From an uncultured Prevotella sp. (GTDB lineage: Bacteria; Bacteroidota; Bacteroidia; Bacteroidales; Bacteroidaceae), in contig CALFIY010000038.1 in NCBI GenBank assembly GCA_937877595.1, positions 1 to 16,068 of the forward strand: DNA of 16,068 bases, written 5' to 3'. Made by a program: the position numbers and the translations under genes. The notes under the pieces are model-generated. The model saw only the letters and a list, made by a program, of their open reading frames with translations. It did no database searches and had not been told where the DNA came from. How positions within the stretch are numbered: position 1 is the stretch's first letter; the number at the start of each line of letters is the position of its first letter. Shown here one piece after another: positions 8,090 through 14,734 of this stretch.

Positions 8090-8410
8090 TCAGTCGAAGC
8101 CAAGTTCCACGCGTGCTTCCTCGCTCATCATCGACTGGTCCCACGCTGGTTCAAACACTATGTTTACCGTTGCGGCGCTAACGCCTTCCAGACTTTCCAC
8201 CTTTGTGCGCACGTCTTCCATTATGAAGTCGGCGGCAGGACAGTTCGGCGCAGTGAAAGTCATGTCGATATCTACGCTGTCGTCTTCCTTTACGTCTATC
8301 TTGTAAATCATCCCTAAGTCGTAGATGTTCACTGGTATTTCCGGGTCGTACACTGTCTTCAGTATGTCCACGATGCGCTCTTCCAGCGCTGTTTTCTCGT
8401 CGTAGGTCAT
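8090..8410 (-). CDS. SufT/MIP18-family (DUF59) iron-sulfur cluster assembly protein
   Basis: A 106-residue cytoplasmic protein made of a single MIP18/DUF59 domain. Signature blocks are DPEIPVNIYDLGMIY (22-36), TFTAPNCPAADFI (51-63) with the conserved cysteine C57, and FEPAWDQSMMSEEARVELG (86-104). Relatives such as SufT, and the PaaD family more distantly, help mature or insert Fe-S clusters; the DPEIPVNIYDLG form with C57 is typical of SufT-like housekeeping members. No suf genes are adjacent, so the role rests on homology. The nearby KorAB complex needs Fe-S clusters, but this proximity need not be functional. A copy of an 18-mer repeat (8433-8450) lies 22 bp upstream of its ATG. Confidence 0.9.
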   Translation of the reverse strand: MTYDEKTALEERIVDILKTVYDPEIPVNIYDLGMIYKIDVKEDDSVDIDMTFTAPNCPAADFIMEDVRTKVESLEGVSAATVNIVFEPAWDQSMMSEEARVELGFD

Positions 8411-8432
8411 TGTTTTGTCTCTTTTTCTTTTT

Positions 8433-8450
8433 CGTTATAACGTTATAACG
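8433..8450. repeat. 18-mer CGTTATNACGTTATAACG, copy 1 (perfect palindrome)
   Basis: CGTTATAACGTTATAACG is a perfect 18-bp palindrome just upstream of the SufT-like gene. It differs only at position 7 from two copies before gpmI (15781-15798 and 15804-15821). A protein-binding site or small dispersed intergenic element is likely. Confidence 0.6.
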
Positions 8451-8529
8451 GGATTACGTCATTTCGTTTTCTTTCAAAAAAAATCCTTATCACGGTCACT
8501 TCGTTTGTGTAGCGGTTCAGTTGCAGCGC

Positions 8530-9009
8530 CTACTGCTTGCTGTCACTGCTGTCACTGCTGTCTGGTTGTTTGTAGTCGTCGGCATGTTTTCTCATGTAGG
8601 CACGCACCCAGTTGACGTAGGGCTGGGTCTTCTTGACGTTGTAGCGGATGCCTCCCTTCCAGATGCGGCATGCCTTGTCGATGTCGTTCTCGCGGTTGTA
8701 TTTCGACATGATGACGCGAAACATCTCCTTCGACTTCTCGGGGCTGCGGCGGTCTTCGTTGGTGAAGCGCTGCTTCGAGCCGCGGGCGGCAAGGATGTTG
8801 TTACATTCGCGCACGAGCACGGGGGCTATCTGCAGCACGCCCAGATAGATGCCGTTGCGCGCATTGGGCTGCCCCTTGCTCTCATGCCAGATGATGGCAT
8901 CCATCACGGGGGTCCAGTCAAACTCCTCCGTCGTCGTCGAGTCGTTCTGCTGTGCCCACATCGGCAGCGAGGCCATCAGCAGGATGAGTGTAGTCTTCAG
9001 TCGTAGCAT
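8530..9009 (-). CDS. Small secreted lysozyme/lytic-transglycosylase-like protein
   Basis: A 159-residue protein with a clear signal peptide (MLRLKTTLILLMASLPMWA followed by QQ). The mature part has a pattern like the lytic-transglycosylase/goose-lysozyme fold: IIWHESKGQPNARNG (39-53) with candidate catalytic E43, then YLGVLQIAP (55-63), and later a helical ACRIWKGGIRYN segment (113-124) comparable to the ALAAYNAG region of such enzymes. If so, it would cleave or remodel periplasmic peptidoglycan. The C-terminus is a serine-aspartate tail (SSDSSDSK) encoded by 9-bp tandem repeats. It follows the 39-residue ORF at 9029-9148 by 19 bp. The fold assignment is by motif only and is moderate; a secreted protein of unknown function is the fallback. 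Confidence 0.6.
   Translation of the reverse strand: MLRLKTTLILLMASLPMWAQQNDSTTTEEFDWTPVMDAIIWHESKGQPNARNGIYLGVLQIAPVLVRECNNILAARGSKQRFTNEDRRSPEKSKEMFRVIMSKYNRENDIDKACRIWKGGIRYNVKKTQPYVNWVRAYMRKHADDYKQPDSSDSSDSKQ
8539..8563. repeat. 9-bp tandem repeat inside the lysozyme-like gene
   Basis: GCTGTCACT is repeated nearly three times at the 3' end of the coding region and encodes the SSD/SDS tail. In-frame unit gain or loss would change tail length only. Confidence 0.6.
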
Positions 9010-9028
9010 AGATTTCAGGTTGTTATCG

Positions 9029-9148
9029 TTAGAATTGGAAGTAGATGAAGGGGTGTATCTCGCTGCTTTTCACCTGTATGAAGAGATAGATCACAGCCAC
9101 CACCGCTGGCGTAAGCAGGATAGTCTTATAGTCCGTATCTTTATACAT
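9029..9148 (-). CDS. 39-residue ORF resembling the C-terminus of an MBOAT (AlgI-type) acyltransferase
   Basis: From an ATG at 9146-9148 a short frame encodes one probable membrane helix (TILLTPAVVAVIYLFIQV, residues 9-26) and ends in HPFIYFQF before TAA. Many AlgI/DltB-type MBOAT O-acyltransferases finish with a final helix followed by FIYFQF, so this looks like the last helix of such a protein without the preceding roughly 430 residues. Upstream sequence (9149-9428) encodes nothing MBOAT-like. A TAnnTTTG -7 element sits about 57 bp upstream and the lysozyme-like gene begins 19 bp downstream. It may be a translated microprotein or the stump left after a deletion. Confidence 0.5.
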   Translation of the reverse strand: MYKDTDYKTILLTPAVVAVIYLFIQVKSSEIHPFIYFQF

Positions 9149-9205
9149 TAAAGACTTAATTCGCTTCGCTCAGAAAAATTAAATACAAAATCTTTGTAAG
9201 CGCTG

Positions 9206-9213
9206 CAAAGGTA
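9206..9213 (-). promoter_or_regulatory. -7 element before the 39-residue ORF and lysozyme-like gene
   Basis: On the minus strand TACCTTTG fits TAnnTTTG. No good TTTG lies 19-21 bp upstream, so this is a half-match. An AGCGCT (9199-9204) lies just downstream, near the expected transcription start, and further AGCGCT repeats lie upstream. Confidence 0.4.
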
Positions 9214-9235
9214 CGAAGAATAATTTATAAATCAT

Positions 9236-9253
9236 AATGTTCAACGGTCAATG
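9236..9253 (+). repeat. 18-bp dispersed repeat, copy 2
   Basis: Identical to 7290-7307 (AATGTTCAACGGTCAATG). Its AATGTTCA half is repeated at once (9250-9257), running into the AGCGCT repeat array. Here it lies in non-coding sequence. Confidence 0.6.
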
Positions 9254-9255
9254 TT

Positions 9256-9369
9256 CAGCGCTGTGTTTTTGAAAATTACAACAGCGCTGACGAAAATTAA
9301 AACAGCGCTGACGAAAATTACAACAGCGCTGACAAAAATTAAAACAGCGCTGACAAAAATTAAAACAGC
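9256..9369. repeat. Array of 21-bp tandem repeats with AGCGCT cores
   Basis: Four consecutive 21-bp units (9280-9300, 9301-9321, 9322-9342, 9343-9363) each start AACAGCGCTGAC and end in an AT-rich AAAATTAA or AAAATTAC. A degenerate unit precedes them (9256-9279) and a partial one follows (9364-9369). Variation is limited to G/A at unit position 13 and A/C at the last position. The palindrome AGCGCT therefore recurs at 9283, 9304, 9325 and 9346, and less regularly at 9257 and 9199. No ORF spans the array. The spacing equals two helical turns. Confidence 0.85.
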
Positions 9370-9404
9370 AAAAAAACAATCGGCAGCCCCTGGGGGCGCC
9401 GATT
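9370..9404 (-). terminator. Intrinsic terminator of the 936-residue protein gene
   Basis: AATCGGC (9378-9384) pairs with GCCGATT (9398-9404), and an inner GCCC/GGGC (9386-9389 with 9394-9397) extends the stem past a single A bulge, leaving a 4-nt loop. On the minus strand the stem is followed by GTTTTTTTGC. It lies 24 bp after the stop codon at 9429. Confidence 0.85.
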
Positions 9405-9428
9405 GCCTTGAATATTGATGTGTGAAGA

Positions 9429-12239
9429 TTACTTCACTACGAACTTCTTACCGTCGCGGATGTAGATGCCCTTCTCGGTTGGGTTGGCAACGCGCATACC
9501 ACGCAGGTTGTAAACAACGCCGGTCTGAGGAGCAGCAACGCTCTCAACGGCACGGATGCCGGAAGGAACAACTTCAGTAGCCTGTGAAGCATACTTGTAG
9601 ATCTTCAGGTTGTCGAACCAGCAGCGGCGAGCATCGACGTTATAATTAGAACTGAGCACAAACTTGGCAACCTTGTTGTCGGCGAGTGCGCCTGGTTTAG
9701 ATGCTATGTCGGCAAACGAGATCTTCTCACCAGAGCAAGTGCCGTTCTTGCCATTGACCACGATACCCTGTACAGCCTGAGCCTTGTAGTCGACAATCAG
9801 AGTGAACGACGACTTGTTGGCATCTTCGCAGATGCCCTTGTTGCTTACGATGCTTGAACCTAAGCCGGAGACGTACTTGTTGATGTCAAGTCCGGCAGGA
9901 GCGCCTGCCTGATCACTGCTGAAGTCGTTGTAGCCTACAGTTCCATCGTAACGACTCTGCTGGAAGCCAGCAATGCGCTCACCTGCAGCATTCTGCAGTT
10001 CGATGGTGTAATTTTTTTTATTCAAATTACCAACCCAGATGTCGAACTCTACGCGGACTACGTCGTCGTCGGTAAATGTCTCGGTCAGGTTGACAGTAGC
10101 GGTGGCATTACCTACGCGGAGCACATCGCCCAGAACAAGATCCTCGCCTGTGCCGTAGCCAAGTCCGAAGGTTGTGCCAGTGTTGAGATAACCGCCGTCT
10201 GTGCCTACCTCAACGGAAGTGGCTGGGAATTCCATCTTACCAGAAACACCTGCTATCTCGTAGTGGTCGGTAGTGTCGGACTCAGGATCTTTTACTGCTG
10301 TGAAGCCCTGAGAGAAGTCGATGTCGACGATAGGAGTGAGCACTGCGCTTGCCTTGAATGCCTCAACTGCGGCGGCGAGAGCCTCGCGTGCAGCCTCTAT
10401 GCGTTCGACGTCAGCCTCGTACTTGGTGTCGTTGGTGTTAGCCAGAACTTCGTTGAGCACAGCCATTGCAGCGTCGATAGCAGCCTGGAATGTTTCCTTG
10501 TCGCCCTGTACGTTCATGTCGTCGTCGCGTACGCCTTCAGCAGCCTTGATGTCAGCAGCAAGGTTGGTGAGAGGAGCGGCAGCGTTGATGACGAGGTTGT
10601 TTGCATTCTGATAGCCACGTACTACCTGATACTCCAGTCTTACAGGCTCGCTGTCGTCCTCAGGTGTGCTGTACAGTTCTACGCCCTGGTATTTTGCCCA
10701 TTCGTTGAGTTCTGCTGTGGTAGCCACGCCAGTGTCGTTGCCATCGGCATCAATCCAACTTGCAACAGCGTCGTAGTAGGGATCCCACTGAATGAGGGCA
10801 CGGTCCAGAGAGTCATTCTTCCAAGGATAGTTGGCATCTGCCTTCAGTTCGAGCAGTTTCTTGCGTGCGCTGGTGGCAGCATCATACTGAGTTTTGAATG
10901 TTCTCCAAGCCTCCACGTGTGCTACATAGTCGCCCACTTCTTCGAAAGAACGGACCTGGAATTTATAAATGTTGAAAGCAGAACCCGCTGTGGCTGCGTT
11001 GTCCCAGAAGAAACCACCCTCGAAGGTCTCGCCTTCTTTCAGTTCGGTGATGAAGTAATAGCGTGTGAACTCCTCGCCTACGATAGTGCCGAGTTCTACG
11101 GTGTTGGTGCCGAGAATACCCTTGACAGGTGACTCAAGGTTGTAAGTGTAGTTGTAACTCCCATCGCAGTAAGCGTTGCGCATTTCGGCAGCAATGAAGT
11201 ACTTGCCGGCAGGCATTTTGTCGTTGAACAGTACTACGGAGCCAGTGCCGTTTGCGTAAGTTCCCTGGATTTGCTTGTTGAGATATTCAGCAGATGAGCC
11301 GTGCAGCCAGTTTTCGCCATAGAACTTAAATCCGCCGATTACCAGTCCGTCGGTTATTTGTCCGCGGTTGTACTTCGGGAAAGCGGTGAGGTCTTCAACG
11401 TACTGGAAGTATTTGTTGAGAGCAATGTCCTCGGTGGTGACATCAAGGTATGCGTCAAGAGCAAGTTTCAACTCGCTCTCATAACTAGTACCTTCGTCGA
11501 TTTTTTCCAGACCTGACTCTTCAATACTGCCCTTAATGGCGTTAATGATGTCGTTGAGACCTAAGAGAGCATCCGCCACGTCAAGGTTGCCGTCAATGTT
11601 GAAGTTAGTATCGGCCATCAGTTTCTTTGCCCAGGCCACCTCGCGCTCGATGATGCGAACGTCGTAAACGGCAGTAGCCTTAAAAACGGAAACGTTGGCA
11701 ATCTGTGTGCCAGCAGGAAGTTGCTTTGCTGCAAAGAACAGGTATTCACCGTCTTCTGGGACAACCTGTACTGTATCGTTCACCGTGGTCCACTCTGTAC
11801 CGATGTTGGCAACCTCAGAAATGGTGCGGCCCACTGTGGTGGCAGCGCCGTCGGCATTGGTATAGAATGCGATGTAGTTGGCTGTCGTAGATGCCACGGT
11901 AGTGGTCAGTGCAACCTCAGCCTTTGCCTGATACGACACAACATAGATACCAGCATCGAGTTTTACAGAGTTGACAGCCATTGTGCCGGCCTCTGATGAC
12001 GACTCGTTGCTCTGCAGTGCATTCTCTCCGTTGGGGCCTGCGCCTGCAGCCCAACTCCAGTTGCTGGCAAGGCCGCCGCCAGCCTCGTTGCCCCATGCGC
12101 TCTCAGCAGTTGGCATGAGATTGCTACCTGTCAGTTTGTACCTTGCATCCTTGGTGAAGACGTAGTCCGCAGCGGAAACGCCTACAGCAACTGTAGATGC
12201 AAAGAGCCATAGAAGTAGTCTTTTCTTCATAGTGATCAT
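9429..12239 (-). CDS. Large exported multidomain protein with type IX-like C-terminal tail
   Basis: A 936-residue exported protein of unknown function. Residues 1-24 form a signal peptide; the alternative start MKKRLLLW at 12230 is equally plausible. Residues about 25-190 look like a carbohydrate-binding beta-sandwich (LDAGIYVVSYQAK, EDGEYLFFAAKQLPAGTQIANVSVFKA). A helical linker contains NFNIDGNLDVAD (212-223), which resembles one dockerin/EF-hand calcium loop. A second beta-sandwich (about 295-430) repeats the style (MPAGKYFIAAEMR). Helical, FIVAR-like segments follow (about 435-520 and 556-632), then a concanavalin/LamG-like beta domain (about 636-890, WFDNLKIYKY). The C-terminus VYNLRGMRVANP then GIYIRDGKKFVVK matches the short sorting tail of Prevotella type IX substrates. 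It stands alone with its own promoter and terminator. A surface glycan-binding or adhesive role is inferred; no catalytic motif was recognised. Confidence 0.8.
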   Translation of the reverse strand: MITMKKRLLLWLFASTVAVGVSAADYVFTKDARYKLTGSNLMPTAESAWGNEAGGGLASNWSWAAGAGPNGENALQSNESSSEAGTMAVNSVKLDAGIYVVSYQAKAEVALTTTVASTTANYIAFYTNADGAATTVGRTISEVANIGTEWTTVNDTVQVVPEDGEYLFFAAKQLPAGTQIANVSVFKATAVYDVRIIEREVAWAKKLMADTNFNIDGNLDVADALLGLNDIINAIKGSIEESGLEKIDEGTSYESELKLALDAYLDVTTEDIALNKYFQYVEDLTAFPKYNRGQITDGLVIGGFKFYGENWLHGSSAEYLNKQIQGTYANGTGSVVLFNDKMPAGKYFIAAEMRNAYCDGSYNYTYNLESPVKGILGTNTVELGTIVGEEFTRYYFITELKEGETFEGGFFWDNAATAGSAFNIYKFQVRSFEEVGDYVAHVEAWRTFKTQYDAATSARKKLLELKADANYPWKNDSLDRALIQWDPYYDAVASWIDADGNDTGVATTAELNEWAKYQGVELYSTPEDDSEPVRLEYQVVRGYQNANNLVINAAAPLTNLAADIKAAEGVRDDDMNVQGDKETFQAAIDAAMAVLNEVLANTNDTKYEADVERIEAAREALAAAVEAFKASAVLTPIVDIDFSQGFTAVKDPESDTTDHYEIAGVSGKMEFPATSVEVGTDGGYLNTGTTFGLGYGTGEDLVLGDVLRVGNATATVNLTETFTDDDVVRVEFDIWVGNLNKKNYTIELQNAAGERIAGFQQSRYDGTVGYNDFSSDQAGAPAGLDINKYVSGLGSSIVSNKGICEDANKSSFTLIVDYKAQAVQGIVVNGKNGTCSGEKISFADIASKPGALADNKVAKFVLSSNYNVDARRCWFDNLKIYKYASQATEVVPSGIRAVESVAAPQTGVVYNLRGMRVANPTEKGIYIRDGKKFVVK

Positions 12240-12313
12240 TGTTTTAGTTTGTAATATGGTTAATAGAAAAAATGTTCCTTACACTGAAGGATGTAGTGGA
12301 TATACTCCGCGTG

Positions 12314-12345
12314 CAAATTTAGGAACTCTTAATGATACGACCAAA
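12314..12345 (-). promoter_or_regulatory. Promoter of the 936-residue exported protein gene
   Basis: On the minus strand TTTG (12342-12345) and TAAATTTG (12314-12321) are 20 bp apart, an exact Bacteroidetes consensus match. The transcript would start near 12307 with a leader of about 70 nt. Confidence 0.75.
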
Positions 12346-12425
12346 TTTTTAATAAAAAAAATTAACATTTTTTACATTCAATAACTACTAAATGCAGTTT
12401 TGTGTATGAATTTATTTCAAAATAC

Positions 12426-12456
12426 TTTGCCAATTCGGGAATTAGCGCTAATTTTG
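12426..12456 (+). promoter_or_regulatory. Promoter of the toxin-antitoxin relic (and possibly korAB) with overlapping palindrome
   Basis: TTTG (12426-12429) and TAATTTTG (12449-12456) are 19 bp apart, an exact Bacteroidetes match. A perfect 14-bp palindrome AATTAGCGCTAATT (12440-12453) covers the spacer end and half of the -7 element, the classic place for an operator bound by an autoregulating antitoxin. No other consensus promoter is visible before korA at 12850, so korAB may use this one. Confidence 0.7.
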
Positions 12457-12483
12457 CAGCAGGAATAGTAATATAATTGCATC

Positions 12484-12734
12484 ATGGTCACCGCTTTGGG
12501 AAATAATCAGACGTTGCAGTTGCAGTCTTTTTGGGACTTGATACAGGCCTCGGACGAGAGCGTGCAAAGGGAACTGCAAGAACTTCTGGATGCAAAATAT
12601 TCTTCAGAAAAGACAGGTGCTCCTCGTACGAAGAGCGTTTTTTTTAGTTTAAAGGGTATTGTCAAATCAAAGGGCAGTACGGAAAAGACCAGCAAATGCT
12701 TGATGAGTTTCTGAAAGCGAAGTACGGGGTATGA
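12484..12734 (+). pseudogene. Antitoxin-like gene with a -1 frameshift
   Basis: The open frame from ATG 12484 runs 76 residues (MVTALGNNQTLQLQSFWDLI onward) and stops at 12714. After codon 64 the -1 frame continues naturally as QYGKDQQMLDEFLKAKYGV and stops at 12732-12734, overlapping the next ATG in an ATGA junction typical of antitoxin-toxin pairs. The two frames join at A AAG GGC (12669-12675), which has the X XXY YYZ form of a slippery site; loss of one A from a run of four would explain it equally well. The restored product would be 83 residues, usual for a small antitoxin. I recognise no named antitoxin family. With the toxin broken, decay is the simpler reading. Confidence 0.6.
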
Positions 12735-12841
12735 AGATTTTCTGCGATACAAATATTCTTCTGGAACATATACAGCAGCGTAAGAGCGGAGTTGTTGGAG
12801 TTGTGAGTCCTGCGGAATTTACAGAAAAAGAAAGTTTATAG
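12731..12841 (+). pseudogene. Truncated PIN-domain (VapC-like) toxin
   Basis: The frame starts MKIFCDTNILLEHIQQRK, the typical first strand and acidic DTN motif of PIN-domain ribonucleases (D6, N8), then runs into unrelated SGVVGVVSPAEF and stops after 36 residues. Full PIN toxins are about 130 residues and need three or four acidic residues, so this product cannot be active. Its ATG overlaps the stop of the restored antitoxin frame, as in intact vapBC operons. A deletion has apparently joined the toxin start to the sequence 8 bp before korA. Confidence 0.65.
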
Positions 12842-12849
12842 TTATAAAT

Positions 12850-14733
12850 ATGAATAATCAAGTAGAAGTGAAAAATCTCGAGAGCGTAGTGGTACGCTTC
12901 TCGGGCGACTCGGGCGACGGCATGCAACTTGCCGGCAACATCTTCTCCACCGTGAGCGCCACGGTGGGCAACGGCATCTCTACATTTCCCGACTACCCGG
13001 CAGATATCCGCGCCCCGCAAGGCTCGCTGACGGGAGTGAGCGGATTTCAGGTGCATATAGGCGCTGGCAAGGTGTACACCCCAGGCGACAAGTGCGACGT
13101 GCTGGTGGCAATGAATGCCGCCGCGCTCAAGACACAGTTGCGCTACGCCAAGCCTCAGGCAACGATAATCATCGACACGGACGCCTTCGGACCGAAAGAC
13201 CTGGAGAAGGCTCAGTTTAAGACAGCCGACTATCTCGGAGAACTCGGCATTGACCCGGACCGCGTGATACAGTGCCCGCTTACAACAATGGTGAAGGACA
13301 CTCTTGCGCCAAAGGACGGGGAGGAAACAGCCATTGACAACAAGACGGTGCTGAAATGCCGTAATATGTTTGCCCTCGGACTGGCGTGCTGGCTCTTCAA
13401 CCGCGACCTGGACCTGGTGGCCGGCTTCCTGAGAGAGAAGTTTGCCAAGAAGCCGCAGGTGGCAGAAAGCAATATCCGCGTGGTGCAGGCAGGCTACGAC
13501 TACGGCCACAATACCCACGCCAGCGTGCCTGCCACATACAGGATTGAGAGCCGCGAGAAAGTGCCCGGAAGATATATGGACATCACGGGCAACAAGGCAA
13601 CAGCCTACGGACTGATAGCCGCTGCAGAGCGTGCCGGACTGCGACTGTTCCTTGGAAGTTATCCCATTACGCCTGCCACCGACATACTGCACGAACTGTC
13701 GAAGCACAAGTCGTGCGGAGTGATTACGGTGCAATGTGAAGACGAGATAAGCGGATGCGCCTCTGCCCTGGGCGCTGCGTTTGCCGGAGCATTGGCTGCC
13801 ACGAGTACGTCGGGCCCTGGCATCTGCCTGAAGTCGGAAGCAATGAATCTGGCTGTGATTGACGAGTTGCCTCTCGTGATAATCGACGTGCAGCGCGGCG
13901 GACCTTCTACGGGACTGCCCACAAAGAGCGAGCAGACAGACTTGCTGCAGGCTCTCTACGGCCGCAACGGCGAAAGCCCGATGCCGGTGATTGCAGCGCT
14001 CAGTCCAACAGACTGCTTTGATGCTGCATACGATGCAGCGAAGATAGCACTGGAGCACCTCACTCCAGTGGTGCTGCTGACGGATGCCTTCGTGGCCAAC
14101 GGCTCGGCAGCATGGCGCCTGCCTGATATAGCAGAACTGCCTGCAATACAGCCTCACTACGTCAAGGAGGAGCAGCGCGGCAACTACACTCCGTACGAGC
14201 GCGACCCGGAAACACTGGTGCGCTACTGGGCCATCCCAGGACAGGAAGGCTATACGCACATACTCGGCGGACTGGAGAAAGACGGCAGTACAGGCGCTAT
14301 ATCTACCGACCCTGAAAACCATAATGAGATGTGCCACCTGAGAGCAGAGAAAGTGGCGCGCATTCCTGTGCCCGACCTGCAGGTAGAGGGCGACGCCGAC
14401 GATGCAGAACTGCTTATCGTAGGCTTCGGCTCAACCTACGGACATCTACATTCGGCAATGGACGAACTGCGTGCCGCAGGCAAGAAGGTGGCCCTGGCGC
14501 AACTGAAGTATATCAATCCGCTGCCGAAGAATACTGCCGATGTGTTGACAAGATACAAGAAGGTGGTGGTGGCTGAGCAGAACCTCGGCCAACTCGCTGC
14601 CTATCTGCGCTCAAAGGTGGACGGCTTCGTACCACTGCAGTATAACGAGGTGAAAGGACAGCCGTTCGTGGTCAACGAATTGGTAAAGGCAATGACCCCA
14701 CTGTTGTCCCCCGAAGTTCATAACAGTAAATAA
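12850..14733 (+). CDS. korA: 2-oxoglutarate (2-oxoacid):ferredoxin oxidoreductase, fused gamma-alpha subunit
   Basis: A 627-residue subunit that, with KorB, oxidatively decarboxylates a 2-oxoacid (probably 2-oxoglutarate) to its acyl-CoA and reduces ferredoxin, or runs in reverse, in the cytoplasm. The gamma domain comes first (about 10-200; VVVRFSGDSGDGMQLAGNI, FPDYPADIRAPQGSLTGVSGFQV). The alpha domain follows (about 245-480) with SYPITPATDIL (270-280), QCEDEISGCASALGAAFAGA, TSTSGPGICLKSEAMNLAV and DVQRGGPSTGLPTKSEQTDLLQALYGRNGE. A C-terminal domain (about 510-620; IVGFGSTYGHLHSAMDELR) completes it. The order and length match KorA of Bacteroidales. No Fe-S motif is seen in this subunit. korB follows after 12 bp. 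The exact 2-oxoacid cannot be fixed from sequence. Confidence 0.95.
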   Translation: MNNQVEVKNLESVVVRFSGDSGDGMQLAGNIFSTVSATVGNGISTFPDYPADIRAPQGSLTGVSGFQVHIGAGKVYTPGDKCDVLVAMNAAALKTQLRYAKPQATIIIDTDAFGPKDLEKAQFKTADYLGELGIDPDRVIQCPLTTMVKDTLAPKDGEETAIDNKTVLKCRNMFALGLACWLFNRDLDLVAGFLREKFAKKPQVAESNIRVVQAGYDYGHNTHASVPATYRIESREKVPGRYMDITGNKATAYGLIAAAERAGLRLFLGSYPITPATDILHELSKHKSCGVITVQCEDEISGCASALGAAFAGALAATSTSGPGICLKSEAMNLAVIDELPLVIIDVQRGGPSTGLPTKSEQTDLLQALYGRNGESPMPVIAALSPTDCFDAAYDAAKIALEHLTPVVLLTDAFVANGSAAWRLPDIAELPAIQPHYVKEEQRGNYTPYERDPETLVRYWAIPGQEGYTHILGGLEKDGSTGAISTDPENHNEMCHLRAEKVARIPVPDLQVEGDADDAELLIVGFGSTYGHLHSAMDELRAAGKKVALAQLKYINPLPKNTADVLTRYKKVVVAEQNLGQLAAYLRSKVDGFVPLQYNEVKGQPFVVNELVKAMTPLLSPEVHNSK

Positions 14734-14734
14734 T

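Noticed and set aside
8066..8093. CTGAC/GTCAG inverted repeat between lpxH and the SufT-like gene as a bidirectional terminator
   Set aside because: The 5-bp arms consist mainly of the two convergent TGA stop codons, and no T-run follows on either strand.
7302..8144. 280-residue minus-strand frame opposite lpxH
   Set aside because: Covers the whole of lpxH, whose five metallophosphoesterase motifs are intact; the antisense translation shows no family features.
9256..9369. 21-bp repeats as a CRISPR array
   Set aside because: Units are contiguous with no spacers, are shorter than CRISPR repeats, and no cas genes are nearby.
10263..11132. 289-residue plus-strand frame opposite the 936-residue protein
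   Set aside because: Antisense shadow: Cys/Val/Ser-rich, no recognisable motif, and the opposite strand has signal peptide, domains, promoter and terminator.
12631..12650. Run of eight T in the antitoxin-like gene as the site of the frameshift
   Set aside because: The reading frame on both sides of the T-run remains plausible (TKSVFFSLKGIVKSK); the frame change fits better at 12669-12675.
12667..14337. Long 556-residue open frame on the minus strand opposite korA
   Set aside because: It lies fully antisense to a clear KorA, is rich in Cys, His and Arg without domains, and is explained by the strong codon bias of korA.
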